NCBI GenBank assembly: GCA_028280515.1
Contig: JANQLP010000142.1
Coordinates: 62,001-126,000 of the forward strand
DNA: 64,000 bases
Source of the DNA: Hyphomicrobiales bacterium
GTDB taxonomy: Bacteria > Pseudomonadota > Alphaproteobacteria > Rhizobiales > Methyloligellaceae
Reading direction: 5' to 3'
Shown here piece after piece: positions 8,574-16,982 of this stretch. Under the pieces are notes generated by a model, which searched no databases, was not told the origin of the DNA, and was given only the letters and a program-made list of their open reading frames with translations. Positions within the stretch are counted from its first letter, which is position 1. Each line of letters opens with the position of its first letter. The position numbers and the translations under genes were made by a program.

Positions 8574-8623
8574 AAAAAAAGCCGCTTCGGACCAGCGTTC
8601 ATCGCTGGTCGGTCGAAGCGGCT
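8574..8623 (-). terminator. Intrinsic terminator in the nrtA leader
   Basis: On the minus strand the outer stem AGCCGCTTCG (8623-8614) pairs with CGAAGCGGCT (8589-8580). The inner stem GACCAGCG (8610-8603 and 8597-8590) continues it after a 3-nt bulge, closing a 5-nt loop; seven U residues follow (8580-8574). It lies 52 nt before the nrtA start, so default transcription would stop before the genes. Its 5' arm overlaps the third hexaloop hairpin, giving a direct antitermination switch. Confidence 0.92.
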
Positions 8624-8630
8624 CTGCTTC
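8615..8630 (-). promoter_or_regulatory. ANTAR-type hexaloop hairpin B (antiterminator)
   Basis: Minus strand GAAGC (8630-8626), loop AGAGCC, GCTTC (8619-8615). The six-base loop has A at position 1 and G at position 4, the signature of RNA hairpins bound by ANTAR proteins. Loop and 3' arm are the same bases as the terminator 5' arm, so this hairpin and the terminator exclude one another. One nucleotide separates it from hairpin A. Confidence 0.85.
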
Positions 8631-8631
8631 A

Positions 8632-8651
8632 TCGGCTCTTCGTTGAGCCGA
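8632..8651 (-). promoter_or_regulatory. ANTAR-type hexaloop hairpin A
   Basis: Minus strand TCGGCTC (8651-8645), loop AACGAA (A1, G4), GAGCCGA (8638-8632): a perfect 7-bp stem with a six-base loop. With hairpin B it forms the tandem pair expected for a dimeric ANTAR target. Confidence 0.87.
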
Positions 8652-8674
8652 CTATGGTGCCCCGGTCGGGAGGT

Positions 8675-8690
8675 TGCTCGGCGCTGAGCA
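8675..8690 (-). promoter_or_regulatory. Additional upstream hexaloop hairpin (A1/G4 loop)
   Basis: Minus strand TGCTC (8690-8686), loop AGCGCC (A1, G4), GAGCA (8679-8675). It matches the ANTAR loop rule but stands 23 nt upstream of the tandem pair. It may be a third binding hairpin or chance. Confidence 0.65.
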
Positions 8691-8720
8691 AAAGGCCCGG
8701 GGCGGCCTGAACATATGAAC

Positions 8721-8736
8721 TGCAACCGCCGTGCCA
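8721..8736 (-). promoter_or_regulatory. Sigma-54 promoter of the nrt-cyn operon
   Basis: Minus strand TGGCAC (8736-8731), 5-nt spacer, TTGC (8725-8722), then A: an exact match to the -24/-12 consensus. Transcription would start near 8710, about 20 nt before the first hexaloop hairpin. This implies activation by an enhancer-binding protein such as NtrC under nitrogen limitation. I did not find a clear NtrC site in 8740-8871. Confidence 0.9.
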
Positions 8737-8871
8737 GTTCAGGGAGGAGATGAATATCTCAAATGTTTCAGAGGCTTATGGGGCAAGCCGTGAAAGTGAG
8801 CATATTGCGGACATGCCCAAAAAGTCATCACTGCGCATAGATATTCGTCATGCCCGGGGTCTTGCGGAGGT

Positions 8872-9459
8872 CTAGAGACCGACCTTGTCGGCCTCGATCA
8901 CGAGGTTGGCGATGTCGACGATCTTCTTTTTTTCGTTCATCGCCGCGCGGCGCAGAAAGGCGTGCGCATCCTCCTCGCTGAGCGCGCGGGAGCGCATAAG
9001 CAGGCCCTTGGCTTTTTCAATGACCTTGCGATCGTCGAGCTCCTGGCGGAGGCGGGCGACTTCGCCTTCCATGGTTTCGAACTGATTGAACCGCGCAACG
9101 GCGACCTCGATGATCGATTTGAGCCGCGCCTTTTGCAACCCGTCGACGATGTAGGCGGACACGCCCGACTGGACGGCGCGGCGGATCAGATCGGGCTCGC
9201 TCTCATCGGCAAACATGACCACGGGGCGTTGGACCTGCTCGGACACGCGGAGCATCTGTTCCACCGTGTCGCGGCGCGGATTCTCAAGGTCGATGAGGAT
9301 GACGTCGGGATCGAGCGCCACGACTTTGGTGAGCAGGTTTTCGCCGTTCCGGATCAGGGTGACATCTTCGATGCCGGCCTCCCGCAAGCCGTCGACGAGC
9401 ACCTGCGCGCGGCCCATATTCTGGTCGATGACGACGACTTTGGAGATGCTCTTTCCCAT
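8872..9459 (-). CDS. nasT: NasT-type response regulator with ANTAR RNA-binding domain
   Basis: Transcription antiterminator of 195 residues. A receiver-like domain occupies residues 1-120 with Asp57 in VILIDLENP, and an ANTAR domain occupies about 130-190 (RKVIEKAKGLLM followed by the LSEEDAHAFLRRAAM helix). ATG 9459 is chosen because the family starts at this point; the frame runs on to 9651 without similarity. It stands directly upstream of the nrt leader, which carries hexaloop hairpins and a terminator, its expected RNA target. The usual partner, the NrtA-like sensor NasS, is not next to it. Confidence 0.92.
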   Translation of the reverse strand: MGKSISKVVVIDQNMGRAQVLVDGLREAGIEDVTLIRNGENLLTKVVALDPDVILIDLENPRRDTVEQMLRVSEQVQRPVVMFADESEPDLIRRAVQSGVSAYIVDGLQKARLKSIIEVAVARFNQFETMEGEVARLRQELDDRKVIEKAKGLLMRSRALSEEDAHAFLRRAAMNEKKKIVDIANLVIEADKVGL

Positions 9460-9549
9460 GAGTCCGCGACGTTGCTCCGTTCCTCGGCGGCCTCGCGATC
9501 GCACTTCCCCCCTTGCCTGAGGATATTTCAGAGCGGTGAGCGGGCATAG

Positions 9550-9564
9550 TTGTGCGGCGCACAA
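9550..9564. promoter_or_regulatory. Palindrome upstream of nasT
   Basis: TTGTGC-GGC-GCACAA is a 15-bp perfect dyad. The string GCACAAAT recurs about 30 nt to the right, at 9591. The site lies 90 nt upstream of the nasT start, where a regulator could bind. No protein is assigned; the 9460-9683 gap holds nothing else I can name. Confidence 0.45.
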
Positions 9565-9683
9565 ATATTTTGCGGAATGCGCGTTTTGCTGCACAAATTT
9601 TGGTCGGTGAAAGGTATTGGCCGGGTCGGCATGCCATTCGATGTCGGCCATTGTTGCAGGTCTGGCACCTGTCGTGGAGGGCT

Positions 9684-10808
9684 TCAGCCCGTTGCGGCGG
9701 GTCCTGCGTCAATAGTGTAGAACTTGGCGATGTTCGGGTCGCTGGGCGCGGTGGCGGAGGGCAGGCGCACGCCCGGCAGCACGCACACGTCCAGCAGTTC
9801 CGAGATCGCCGTCTCGAACCTGATCCATTCGACCACGTCGCCGCTCGACAGGTTGATGACCTGCACCCCGCACCAGGGGTCGGCGTCGCGCTTCTTCAGT
9901 TCCTCATCCAGTTGCAGCCCGGCAAAGGTGCCGTCCCTCGGAAGCGAGAGGCCGACGATCGCGTGGTTGTTGTGGAAGGCAAGGCCGCGGACGAAGCCGG
10001 GCATGAAGACCAAAGGCTCGAATGAGCCCGATGACAGATCTACCGTGCCGAGATGGCCGGTGCCTGAATTGAGCACCCAGAGTTTCCCGTCATGCCAGCG
10101 CGGCGAGTGCGGCATGGAGAGTTTTTCGGTAACGATCTTGTCTGTGCCCACGTCGACGACACATCCGCCTTCCTCGCGCCGTGCCCGCCAGCCGTTGACG
10201 ACGTCGGCGCGGCTCGTCGCCGTGACGTAAGCCGGGCGGCCGTCCTTCATGGCGATGCCGTTCAGGTGGCACCGGTCCTCCGCCGCCAGCTTCGAGATGA
10301 AGGGCGGCACCCAGTAGGGCGTGAAGGAATGGATGTTGTGCAGCGTCGAAAGGCACGAGAACATGGTGTTGGCGAACACGATGACCCCGTCTTCCATCAC
10401 CGTGATGTCGTGGATGTCGAGGTCTCCGGTGGTGTTCGCGAGGCGCGGCACATAGTGCTTGTCGGCCTCGCCCATGCGCTGGTCCGGCGCCAGCACGTTT
10501 TCGAACCGCCACACCTGAAACTCCGTCGCCAGCAGCAGCCGCTGCGGGTCGGCCCAGAGTCCCATGGCCCGGCCCATGCCGACCTCGTGGAAATTGATGC
10601 GCCCGTCCTGGCGCACGCCGACGAGGTAGAGCCGCCCGGTCTGATAGGACGACATGGCGAGCCCGGTCTGGTTGTTGAGGAGCCACTGGGCCATCCCGCG
10701 CGAACAGGAGATGTTGGCGGGCTCAAGCGCCGCGGGCTGGACTCTCGGCTCCTGAGCCTTTTGCCCGTCCACCTCCTGAGCCGTGCCCTCGGTCTTGGTG
10801 TCGTTCAC
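9684..10808 (-). CDS. TIGR03032-family (DUF4915-like) protein
   Basis: 374 residues starting at GTG 10808, with GGGAG at the right distance. The sequence looks like a beta-propeller: repeated strand motifs and the family-typical segments MPHSPRWHDGKLWVLNSGTG and GFVRGLAFHNNHAIVGLS. No signal peptide is visible. I recognise it as the TIGR03032 family of conserved hypothetical proteins, whose function I do not know; members are often found near repeat proteins or oxygenases. It is transcribed away from the repeat block to its right and has no operon partner. Confidence 0.75.
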   Translation of the reverse strand: MNDTKTEGTAQEVDGQKAQEPRVQPAALEPANISCSRGMAQWLLNNQTGLAMSSYQTGRLYLVGVRQDGRINFHEVGMGRAMGLWADPQRLLLATEFQVWRFENVLAPDQRMGEADKHYVPRLANTTGDLDIHDITVMEDGVIVFANTMFSCLSTLHNIHSFTPYWVPPFISKLAAEDRCHLNGIAMKDGRPAYVTATSRADVVNGWRARREEGGCVVDVGTDKIVTEKLSMPHSPRWHDGKLWVLNSGTGHLGTVDLSSGSFEPLVFMPGFVRGLAFHNNHAIVGLSLPRDGTFAGLQLDEELKKRDADPWCGVQVINLSSGDVVEWIRFETAISELLDVCVLPGVRLPSATAPSDPNIAKFYTIDAGPAATG

Positions 10809-11608
10809 CCGTGCGCTCCCGCTTACCTGAGGAGTGTTCTTCCGAGGCGCCGAGATTTACAGAATGGTCTGTCATGAGGCAACGGATTACTCCTCGGGCA
10901 CTTGGACGTTCTGAACCGTCATCCCGGACAGTGCGCGCGGTACGCGCGCCACGTGATCCGGGATCCAGACTCTGACAGCGCCGCGTGTGGCACGTCCGTT
11001 CTGGATTCCCGGCTTGCGCCGGAATGACGATGTTGCGGTCAGGCCACCAAAACCGTCATCCCGGACGGTGCGCGTGGAACCCACTTAACGTACGTCTTTC
11101 CGTCTCCCCCGGATTTAGTCCGGGGGTCCATTCCGTTGGCGGTTCATCGTGCGGTGTGGTCACGGCATGGATCACCGGGACAGGCCTGTGCGCGCGCAGG
11201 CGGGTATCCGGTGATGACGGACTGAAGGCCACATGGATTCCTGCTTTCGCAGGAATTTCGGGATGAACGAATGCCACAGGATTCACGTCATCCCGGACAA
11301 GCGGCGGCCTTGTGGGTCGATATGCCCGTGTCCGCGATCCGCCGCGCGATCCGGGATCCAGGGTCTGACAGCGTTGCGTATGGCACGTCCGCTCTGGATT
11401 CCGGCTTCCGCCGGAATGACGAATGAGAAAACCGCCTAGCTGAAGTCTGTACCTGCGCGGGTTGGGGGCCGGACTCACGGGGGAGAAAGGCATGCGGACG
11501 TTCTAGAGACGTGCGGCCTCGCATTCGCACAACCGGGTTTTGACGCCGGCACCCATGACGTGTTTCATACATCAACGCGAATCGGGGCCCTGCGAGGCGG
11601 CGAACGAC
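10809..11608. repeat. 800-bp intergenic block of dispersed palindromic repeats
   Basis: No credible gene lies here. Two clear copies of one element occupy 10918-11030 and 11287-11422. Both open with GTCATCCCGGAC, carry GATCCGGGATCCAG then TCTGACAGCG and TGGCACGTCCG, and end CTGGATTCC...CGCCGGAATGACGA. A diverged or mosaic copy spans about 11055-11265 (GTCATCCCGGACGG ... TTTCGCAGGAATTTCGGGATGA). Each copy is bounded by inverted GTCATYCCGG/CCGGAATGAC ends, typical of alphaproteobacterial REP-like elements. Short frames translated from it are spurious. Confidence 0.85.
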
Positions 11609-13234
11609 ATGAGCACTCTGATCCGCTGCACCGACGGTCATGTCTATGACCGTGACAGGCACGACGCCTGTCCCATCTGCAGTGCTGCGCCGCGCGATGA
11701 AAGCAGCGCGGAAACAGTTGCCACAGCTCAACCAGACGAGCATATGCCGCCGGCATCACCGCCACCGACCTTTCCTTTCAACGTGAAAACGGCGGCCGCG
11801 GGCGCAGGCGGCGTGGCCTTGCTGACCGCGCTCGCCATTTGGGGATTCTCCGAGCCATCGCCCGAACCGGCGGGCGAAAAACTCACGCAAACGGATGCGA
11901 CGCAGCCAACGGTGGTGAAGACGGCGGTCGAGGGCACGGCCGGTCCGAGAGATGGCGGCACCAGGCCAGATCAGGCCGGGCAGAGCGAGGCGCCGGAGGA
12001 CGGCGGCGAAACCGAACAAGCCGAAAGCGAAGAGACCCCTGCAGAAAGTGTTGAGGACGGTCCCGCAACCGCACCGGCATTGAATCCGGATGCGCCTGAG
12101 ATCAGGGCGCTCGTTGCGGCATACGATGGTCGGACCTACCAGGATGCGTGGCGGCTCGCCGCGCCGCTGGCCGAGGCCGGCAACCCGATCGCCCAATTCT
12201 ACAAGGCAAAGATGCTGCAGCTGGGGCAGGGGACCCAGCGCAACCTGTCACAGGCGGCGGACTGGTATCGCAAGGCCGCCGATCAGGGCGAGCGCCGCGC
12301 GCAGAACGAGCTGGGGACCATGCTCTCGCGCGGCGAAGGCAAGCCGAAGAACGAGGCGGAAGCGGCGAAGCTGTTCCATGCATCCGCCGAGCGTGGCTTG
12401 AGCCAGGCCCAGTACAATTATGCAGATGCACTGGAGTTCGGCCGAGGAACTGACGCAAATCCCGAAGAGGCGTTTCGCTGGTACGTGAAGGCGGCGGAGC
12501 AGGATCATGAGCGCGCGCAGTTCCGCGTCGGCGAACTCTATGCGGACGGGAAAGGCGTGCCGCGCGATGATGCCAAGGCCGCTGAGTGGACCCGCAAGGC
12601 GGCGATGAAAGGATATGCACCGGCGCAGAATCTTCTGGGCGTGCTTTACGTCGACGGGCGGGGCGTCGAGGCGAGCCCCGAAGAGGCAATGTCGTGGTAC
12701 GAAAAGGCCGCGAAGCAGGGCAATCTGGATGCGCAATACAATCTGGGTCTGAATTACCGCCTCGGCCAGGGCGTGCCGCAGAATTACGGGCACGCGCTTT
12801 ACTGGCTCGAGAAAGCGGCTTTGAAAAGCCACGCCTTTGCGCAGAACATGCTGGGGGTCATGTATCAGGATGGCCTGGGCGTGAAACGTGATGCCCAGCA
12901 GGCGGGCTTTTGGTACACGAAGGCTGCGGATCAGGGCCTTGCGGCCGCTCAAACCAATCTGGGGCATCTGATGCTCAATGGCGCGCGCGGCCTGCGCCGC
13001 GACCGGACCTCCGCCGAGTCCCTTTACCGCAAGGCCGCCGAGCAGGGTTATGCCCCCGCGCAGCGAAGCCTCGGCGATATGCTGGTCAGGGGCCGGGGCG
13101 TCGCCAAGGACTTTGAGCAGGGCATTTCGTGGCTGGTCAAGGCCGCGAAGCAGGGCGATCAGAGGGCGCAAAGGGAATTGACGCGTCTCAATGTCAGATT
13201 TGACGCCCAGCCTGACACGCAAACACGGAATTAG
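11609..13234 (+). CDS. Sel1-like repeat membrane protein with N-terminal zinc-ribbon-like motif
   Basis: 541 residues from ATG 11609. The frame opens 69 nt earlier at 11540, but that part overlaps no recognisable domain. Near the N-terminus IRCTDGHVYD and then CPIC form a short treble-cysteine motif of the kind heading many bacterial FHA and repeat proteins. A membrane segment follows (about residues 58-77), then an acidic Glu/Ala/Pro linker, then at least ten Sel1 repeats of 36 residues (A..LG..Y..G.GV..D...A..WY.KAA.QG). Such proteins are scaffolds. The function is not known, and the nearby REP block isolates it from the gene upstream. Confidence 0.85.
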   Translation: MSTLIRCTDGHVYDRDRHDACPICSAAPRDESSAETVATAQPDEHMPPASPPPTFPFNVKTAAAGAGGVALLTALAIWGFSEPSPEPAGEKLTQTDATQPTVVKTAVEGTAGPRDGGTRPDQAGQSEAPEDGGETEQAESEETPAESVEDGPATAPALNPDAPEIRALVAAYDGRTYQDAWRLAAPLAEAGNPIAQFYKAKMLQLGQGTQRNLSQAADWYRKAADQGERRAQNELGTMLSRGEGKPKNEAEAAKLFHASAERGLSQAQYNYADALEFGRGTDANPEEAFRWYVKAAEQDHERAQFRVGELYADGKGVPRDDAKAAEWTRKAAMKGYAPAQNLLGVLYVDGRGVEASPEEAMSWYEKAAKQGNLDAQYNLGLNYRLGQGVPQNYGHALYWLEKAALKSHAFAQNMLGVMYQDGLGVKRDAQQAGFWYTKAADQGLAAAQTNLGHLMLNGARGLRRDRTSAESLYRKAAEQGYAPAQRSLGDMLVRGRGVAKDFEQGISWLVKAAKQGDQRAQRELTRLNVRFDAQPDTQTRN

Positions 13235-13493
13235 CCGTATTCCGCCAACATGCTGGTGCATGGCCGGACACTCTTATGCGTGCTCGTGTGCGCTTGCCCG
13301 TGCAGGCTCCGGAAGGAGAAAGCCGCGACACATGCGCGCTGCCGGGGCTTACGCCGAGGTTTATCCGGAAGCAGCACTTGATTCCGGTCAAATTATTGGG
13401 GAAGTCTAGAAGATAGGGTGTGTGTCAAAATGCACCCGCGCACATGTGCTATGGAGCCTGTATCACTGTGCCAGGTAAACGAAGGAGTGTTTG

Positions 13494-13886
13494 ATGAAGT
13501 TCAAAGCCGGAATCATTTGCGCGGCCTATTTGGTCCTCAGCGCGTTGCCCGCATCCGCCGCAGGCGATGCGGAAAAAGGCAAGAAGGTCTACAACAAGTG
13601 CAAGGCTTGTCACATGGTCGGCGACAAAGCCAAAAACCGCGTTGGACCGCCTCTGAACAACATCATCGGCGCCAAGGCCGGCGCTCAGGAAGGTTACAAA
13701 TACTCCAAGGCGATGGTCGCGGCCGGCGAAGGCGGCATGGTCTGGGACATGGAGACGCTTTCGGCCTACCTGCTGAAGCCCAAGGACGTTGTGCCCAAGG
13801 GCAAGATGGCGTTTCCCGGGCTCAAGAAGGAAACAGACCGCATCAACGTCATCGAGTATCTGAAGCAGTACTCATCCGCGCAATAG
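13494..13886 (+). CDS. Periplasmic class I c-type cytochrome
   Basis: 130 residues with a signal peptide cut after about residue 22 (PASA-AGD). Covalent heme attachment site CKACH is at residues 36-40, followed by VGPPLNNIIGAKAG and a C-terminal KMAFPGL supplying the axial Met. It belongs to the cytochrome c550/c2 group of soluble electron carriers. ATG 13494 has GAAGGAG 6 nt upstream; TTG 13491 is not needed. It is monocistronic: the 259-nt upstream gap shows no clear promoter and the downstream gene is convergent. Confidence 0.95.
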   Translation: MKFKAGIICAAYLVLSALPASAAGDAEKGKKVYNKCKACHMVGDKAKNRVGPPLNNIIGAKAGAQEGYKYSKAMVAAGEGGMVWDMETLSAYLLKPKDVVPKGKMAFPGLKKETDRINVIEYLKQYSSAQ

Positions 13887-13899
13887 CGACGTGCCGCTC

Positions 13900-13923
13900 T
13901 CTGCGGAGCACCGGCTCCGCAGA
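13900..13923. terminator. Hairpin between convergent genes
   Basis: TCTGCGGAGC (13900-13909), loop ACCG, GCTCCGCAGA (13914-13923): a perfect 10-bp GC-rich stem in the 39-nt gap between the cytochrome gene and the convergent GMC gene. There is no U-tract, so it may work in both directions with limited strength. Confidence 0.6.
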
Positions 13924-13925
13924 CG

Positions 13926-15536
13926 TCAGGCGCGGGCATCCTCCCGGATCATGTCGGACGCTTTTTCCGCGATCATGATCACGGGCGAGTTGGTGTTTCC
14001 CGACGTGATGGTCGGCATGACCGAGGCATCGACCACACGCAGCCCGCGCAGGCCGTGAACCCTCAGACGTTCATCGACGACGGCCATGCGGTCGGACCCC
14101 ATTTTGCAGGTGCCGACCGGGTGAAAGATGGTTGTTGCGATGTCGCCGGCGGCCTTTGCCAGATCGCCATCCGACTGGACCTCTTCGCCCGGCAGGAACT
14201 CCTTCGGGTCGTATTTCTGCAATGCCGGCTGCGAGATGATCCGCCGGGTGAGGCGGATCGAGTCCGCCGCAACCTTGCGGTCGGCATCCGCCGAGAGATA
14301 GTTGGGATGGATCGCCGGGTGGTCGAACGGGTCGGCTGAGCGGATGCGGATATGTCCGCGGCTCTCGGGCCGCAGATTGCACACGCTCGCCGTGAAGGCC
14401 GGAAACGGGTGCAGCGGCTCGCCGAACCTGTCGAGTGTGAGCGGCTGAACGTGATACTCCACGTTCGGCGTCTCGTACGTTTCATCGGTTCGGGTGAAAG
14501 CGCCCAGTTGCGACGGCGCCATCGACATCGGCCCGCTGCGAAAGAGGGCGTATTCCAGCCCGATTCCCAGCTTGCCGAGGAGCGTATTGGCACGCTCGTT
14601 CAATGTCCTGACACCGGAGACCTTATAGGCGCACCGGATTTGCAGGTGGTCTTGCAGGTTTTCCCCGACGCCCGGAAGTGCGTGAACGACGTCGATGCCG
14701 TGCGACTTCAGGAGGTCGCCGGGGCCGACGCCGGAAAGCTGCAGGAGCTGCACGGTGCCGACCGATCCGGCAGCGAGGATGAGTTCCCCGCGTGCCGTGA
14801 TGGTCGCGTCCTGCGATCCGACCCTGAGTTCCAGTGCGCTCGCCCTGCCGTCCTCGAGCCGCAGTTTCTTCACCTGCGCCTGGGTAAATACCGTCAGATT
14901 GGACCGGTTACGGGCCGGTTTGAGAAACCCGCGCGCCGTGTTCCAGCGCCAGCCGCTGCGCTGATTGACGTGGAAATAGCCGCAGCCTTCATTGTCGCCG
15001 CGGTTGAAATCGTCGGTCTTCGGAATTCCGGCCTGTTCGGCGGCATCCCGGAAGGCATCGAGGATCTCCCAGCTCAGGCGCTGGTTTTCGACGCGCCATT
15101 CGCCACCGGCGCCATGTACGTCATCGGCGGGCACGGCGGCCTGATCCTCTGACTTCCTGAAGTAGGGCAGCACGTCGTCCCAGGCCCAGCCCGTGTTGCC
15201 GAGTTGGCGCCAATGGTCGTAGTCGCGCGCCTGGCCGCGCATATAGATCATGCCGTTGATCGACGAGCAGCCGCCGAGCACACGGCCGCGCGGATAGCCG
15301 ATCGCCCGGCCGTTGAGGCCGGGTTGCGGCTCGGTTGCGTATCCCCAATCGGTTCGCGGGTTGCCCATGCAGTACAGATAACCGACCGGTATGTGCACCC
15401 AGATGTAGTTGTCCTTGCCGCCGGCCTCCAGCAGGGCGACGGACGTGCCGGGGTCTTCCGACAGTCTGTTGGCCAGCACGCAGCCGGCGCTGCCAGCGCC
15501 GACGATGATATAATCGAATGTTCCCAGATCCTTCAC
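13926..15536 (-). CDS. GMC-family FAD-dependent oxidoreductase (choline/alcohol dehydrogenase-like)
   Basis: Oxidises an alcohol using FAD; 536 residues from GTG 15536, the usual family length. The upstream frame to 15701 is arginine/proline-rich and not coding-like. The FAD-binding motif VGAGSAG begins about 10 residues in; GRVLGGCSSINGMIYMRG is the GMC signature 1 and LILAAGSVGTVQLL signature 2. The C-terminal FHPVGTCKMG and SGNTNSPV carry the active-site His and Asn. No betaine-aldehyde dehydrogenase or BetI is nearby, so the substrate is open. It is divergent from the epimerase gene to the right, with a 267-nt gap where I see no named site. Confidence 0.92.
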   Translation of the reverse strand: MKDLGTFDYIIVGAGSAGCVLANRLSEDPGTSVALLEAGGKDNYIWVHIPVGYLYCMGNPRTDWGYATEPQPGLNGRAIGYPRGRVLGGCSSINGMIYMRGQARDYDHWRQLGNTGWAWDDVLPYFRKSEDQAAVPADDVHGAGGEWRVENQRLSWEILDAFRDAAEQAGIPKTDDFNRGDNEGCGYFHVNQRSGWRWNTARGFLKPARNRSNLTVFTQAQVKKLRLEDGRASALELRVGSQDATITARGELILAAGSVGTVQLLQLSGVGPGDLLKSHGIDVVHALPGVGENLQDHLQIRCAYKVSGVRTLNERANTLLGKLGIGLEYALFRSGPMSMAPSQLGAFTRTDETYETPNVEYHVQPLTLDRFGEPLHPFPAFTASVCNLRPESRGHIRIRSADPFDHPAIHPNYLSADADRKVAADSIRLTRRIISQPALQKYDPKEFLPGEEVQSDGDLAKAAGDIATTIFHPVGTCKMGSDRMAVVDERLRVHGLRGLRVVDASVMPTITSGNTNSPVIMIAEKASDMIREDARA

Positions 15537-15803
15537 AGGTCGTCTGTCCTCATGCAATTCGCGAACGCGGGCGCCGATCCGAAGTGGGGCTTTCCGTATC
15601 GCGGCCGGCGGAAACGATACATGACTGCCGGGTGCGGAAAAAGCCGCATGATTCCTGTGGTTTGGACGGGGGTGACGTGGTAAGTGCACCGCAAATGGCA
15701 TGGATTTCGGTCATTGTTGATCCTGATCCCCGCTTGCGTCTGACGTTCGGTTCAGGCGCTCTGTTTCAATCACACCGCGCCTTGGTCTAAAAAGCGATCG
15801 CTC

Positions 15804-16811
15804 ATGAAAATTCTGGTGACAGGAACAGCCGGCTTCATCGGCTTCCACACGGCGAAAGCCCTGCTCGACCGGGGCGATCAGGTCGTCGGCATCGACAGTC
15901 TCAACGACTATTACGACGTGTCGCTGAAGGAGGCGCGCCTGGCGCAGCTTGAGGGACGCAACGGATTTACGTTCGTCAAACTGGACATCGCCGATCGTGC
16001 AAGCATTGAGGACCTTTTCAGGCGCGAAGGGTTCGACCGGGTCGTGCATCTGGCCGCCCAGGCGGGCGTACGCTATTCGATCGACCATCCGTATACCTAT
16101 CTTGACTCAAATCTCGCCGGCTTCCTCAATATTCTGGAAGGGTGCCGGCATAACGGCGTGGCGCATCTGGTCTTTGCCTCCTCCAGCTCAGTGTATGGCG
16201 CCAACACGGATCAGCCGTTCAGCGTCCACCAGGGCGCGGATCATCCCGTCAGTCTTTACGGCGCGACCAAGAAGGCCAACGAGGTGATGGCGCATACCTA
16301 TGCCCATCTCTATGGACTGCCCGTCACGGGTCTGCGTTTCTTCACCGTCTACGGTCCCTGGGGACGCCCGGACATGGCGCTGTTCAAGTTCACGAAGAAC
16401 ATTCTGGCGGGCGAACCCATCGATGTGTTCAACAACGGGGACCACGCCCGCGACTTCACCTATATCGACGATATCGTCGAGGGCGTCGTGCGTTGCGTCG
16501 ATCACACCGCAAGCGCGAATCCCGACTGGAGCGGCAAGGCGCCCGATCCCGCAACATCCGCCGCTCCCTATCGCCTCTACAATATCGGCAACAACAATCC
16601 TGTCCGCCTGATGGATTTCATCGCCGCAATCGAGACCGCACTCGGGCGCGAGGCGATAAAGAACTTCCTGCCGAAACAGGCGGGCGACGTCGCCGAAACA
16701 TACGCCGACATCGACGATCTCGCCAACGACATCGGTTACCGGCCCAAGGTGGATGTCGACGAAGGAATCGGGAGGTTTGTTCGGTGGTACAGAGAGTACT
16801 ATGAGCAATAA
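15804..16811 (+). CDS. UDP-glucuronate 4-epimerase-type SDR
   Basis: Extended short-chain dehydrogenase of 335 residues, likely interconverting UDP-glucuronate and UDP-galacturonate. The NAD motif GTAGFIG is at 7-13, [11 protein letters not shown] and SSSSVYG are characteristic of the CapI/LpsL group, and the catalytic pair is Tyr and Lys in [22 protein letters not shown] is also typical. It precedes the nucleotide-sugar dehydrogenase on the same strand by 171 nt. It probably supplies uronic acid for the surface polysaccharide encoded to the right. Confidence 0.92.
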   Translation: MKILVTGTAGFIGFHTAKALLDRGDQVVGIDSLNDYYDVSLKEARLAQLEGRNGFTFVKLDIADRASIEDLFRREGFDRVVHLAAQAGVRYSIDHPYTYLDSNLAGFLNILEGCRHNGVAHLVFASSSSVYGANTDQPFSVHQGADHPVSLYGATKKANEVMAHTYAHLYGLPVTGLRFFTVYGPWGRPDMALFKFTKNILAGEPIDVFNNGDHARDFTYIDDIVEGVVRCVDHTASANPDWSGKAPDPATSAAPYRLYNIGNNNPVRLMDFIAAIETALGREAIKNFLPKQAGDVAETYADIDDLANDIGYRPKVDVDEGIGRFVRWYREYYEQ

Positions 16812-16982
16812 GCCACCGCTGAAAGGGACCGTGCGCGAACCGCAGGACCGTTCCGGCATCGCATTGCTTGATCCCGCCAAGACCACACGGACGTGATGCC
16901 GTCCGGCTGCGGTTTTGGCTATGGTTTGCCTTCAAACGACGTGATAAGAGCGTCTCGCCAGCCGGCGGCAACAGAGTCTGCT

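Noticed and set aside
10985-11493. Short frames on both strands in the repeat block (SFRRKPGIQ-like peptides)
   Set aside because: Peptides of this type come from REP-like repeats translated by chance; no ribosome site or conserved domain.
12248-13261. 337-residue minus-strand frame
   Set aside because: It mirrors the Sel1 repeats and is regular only because they are.
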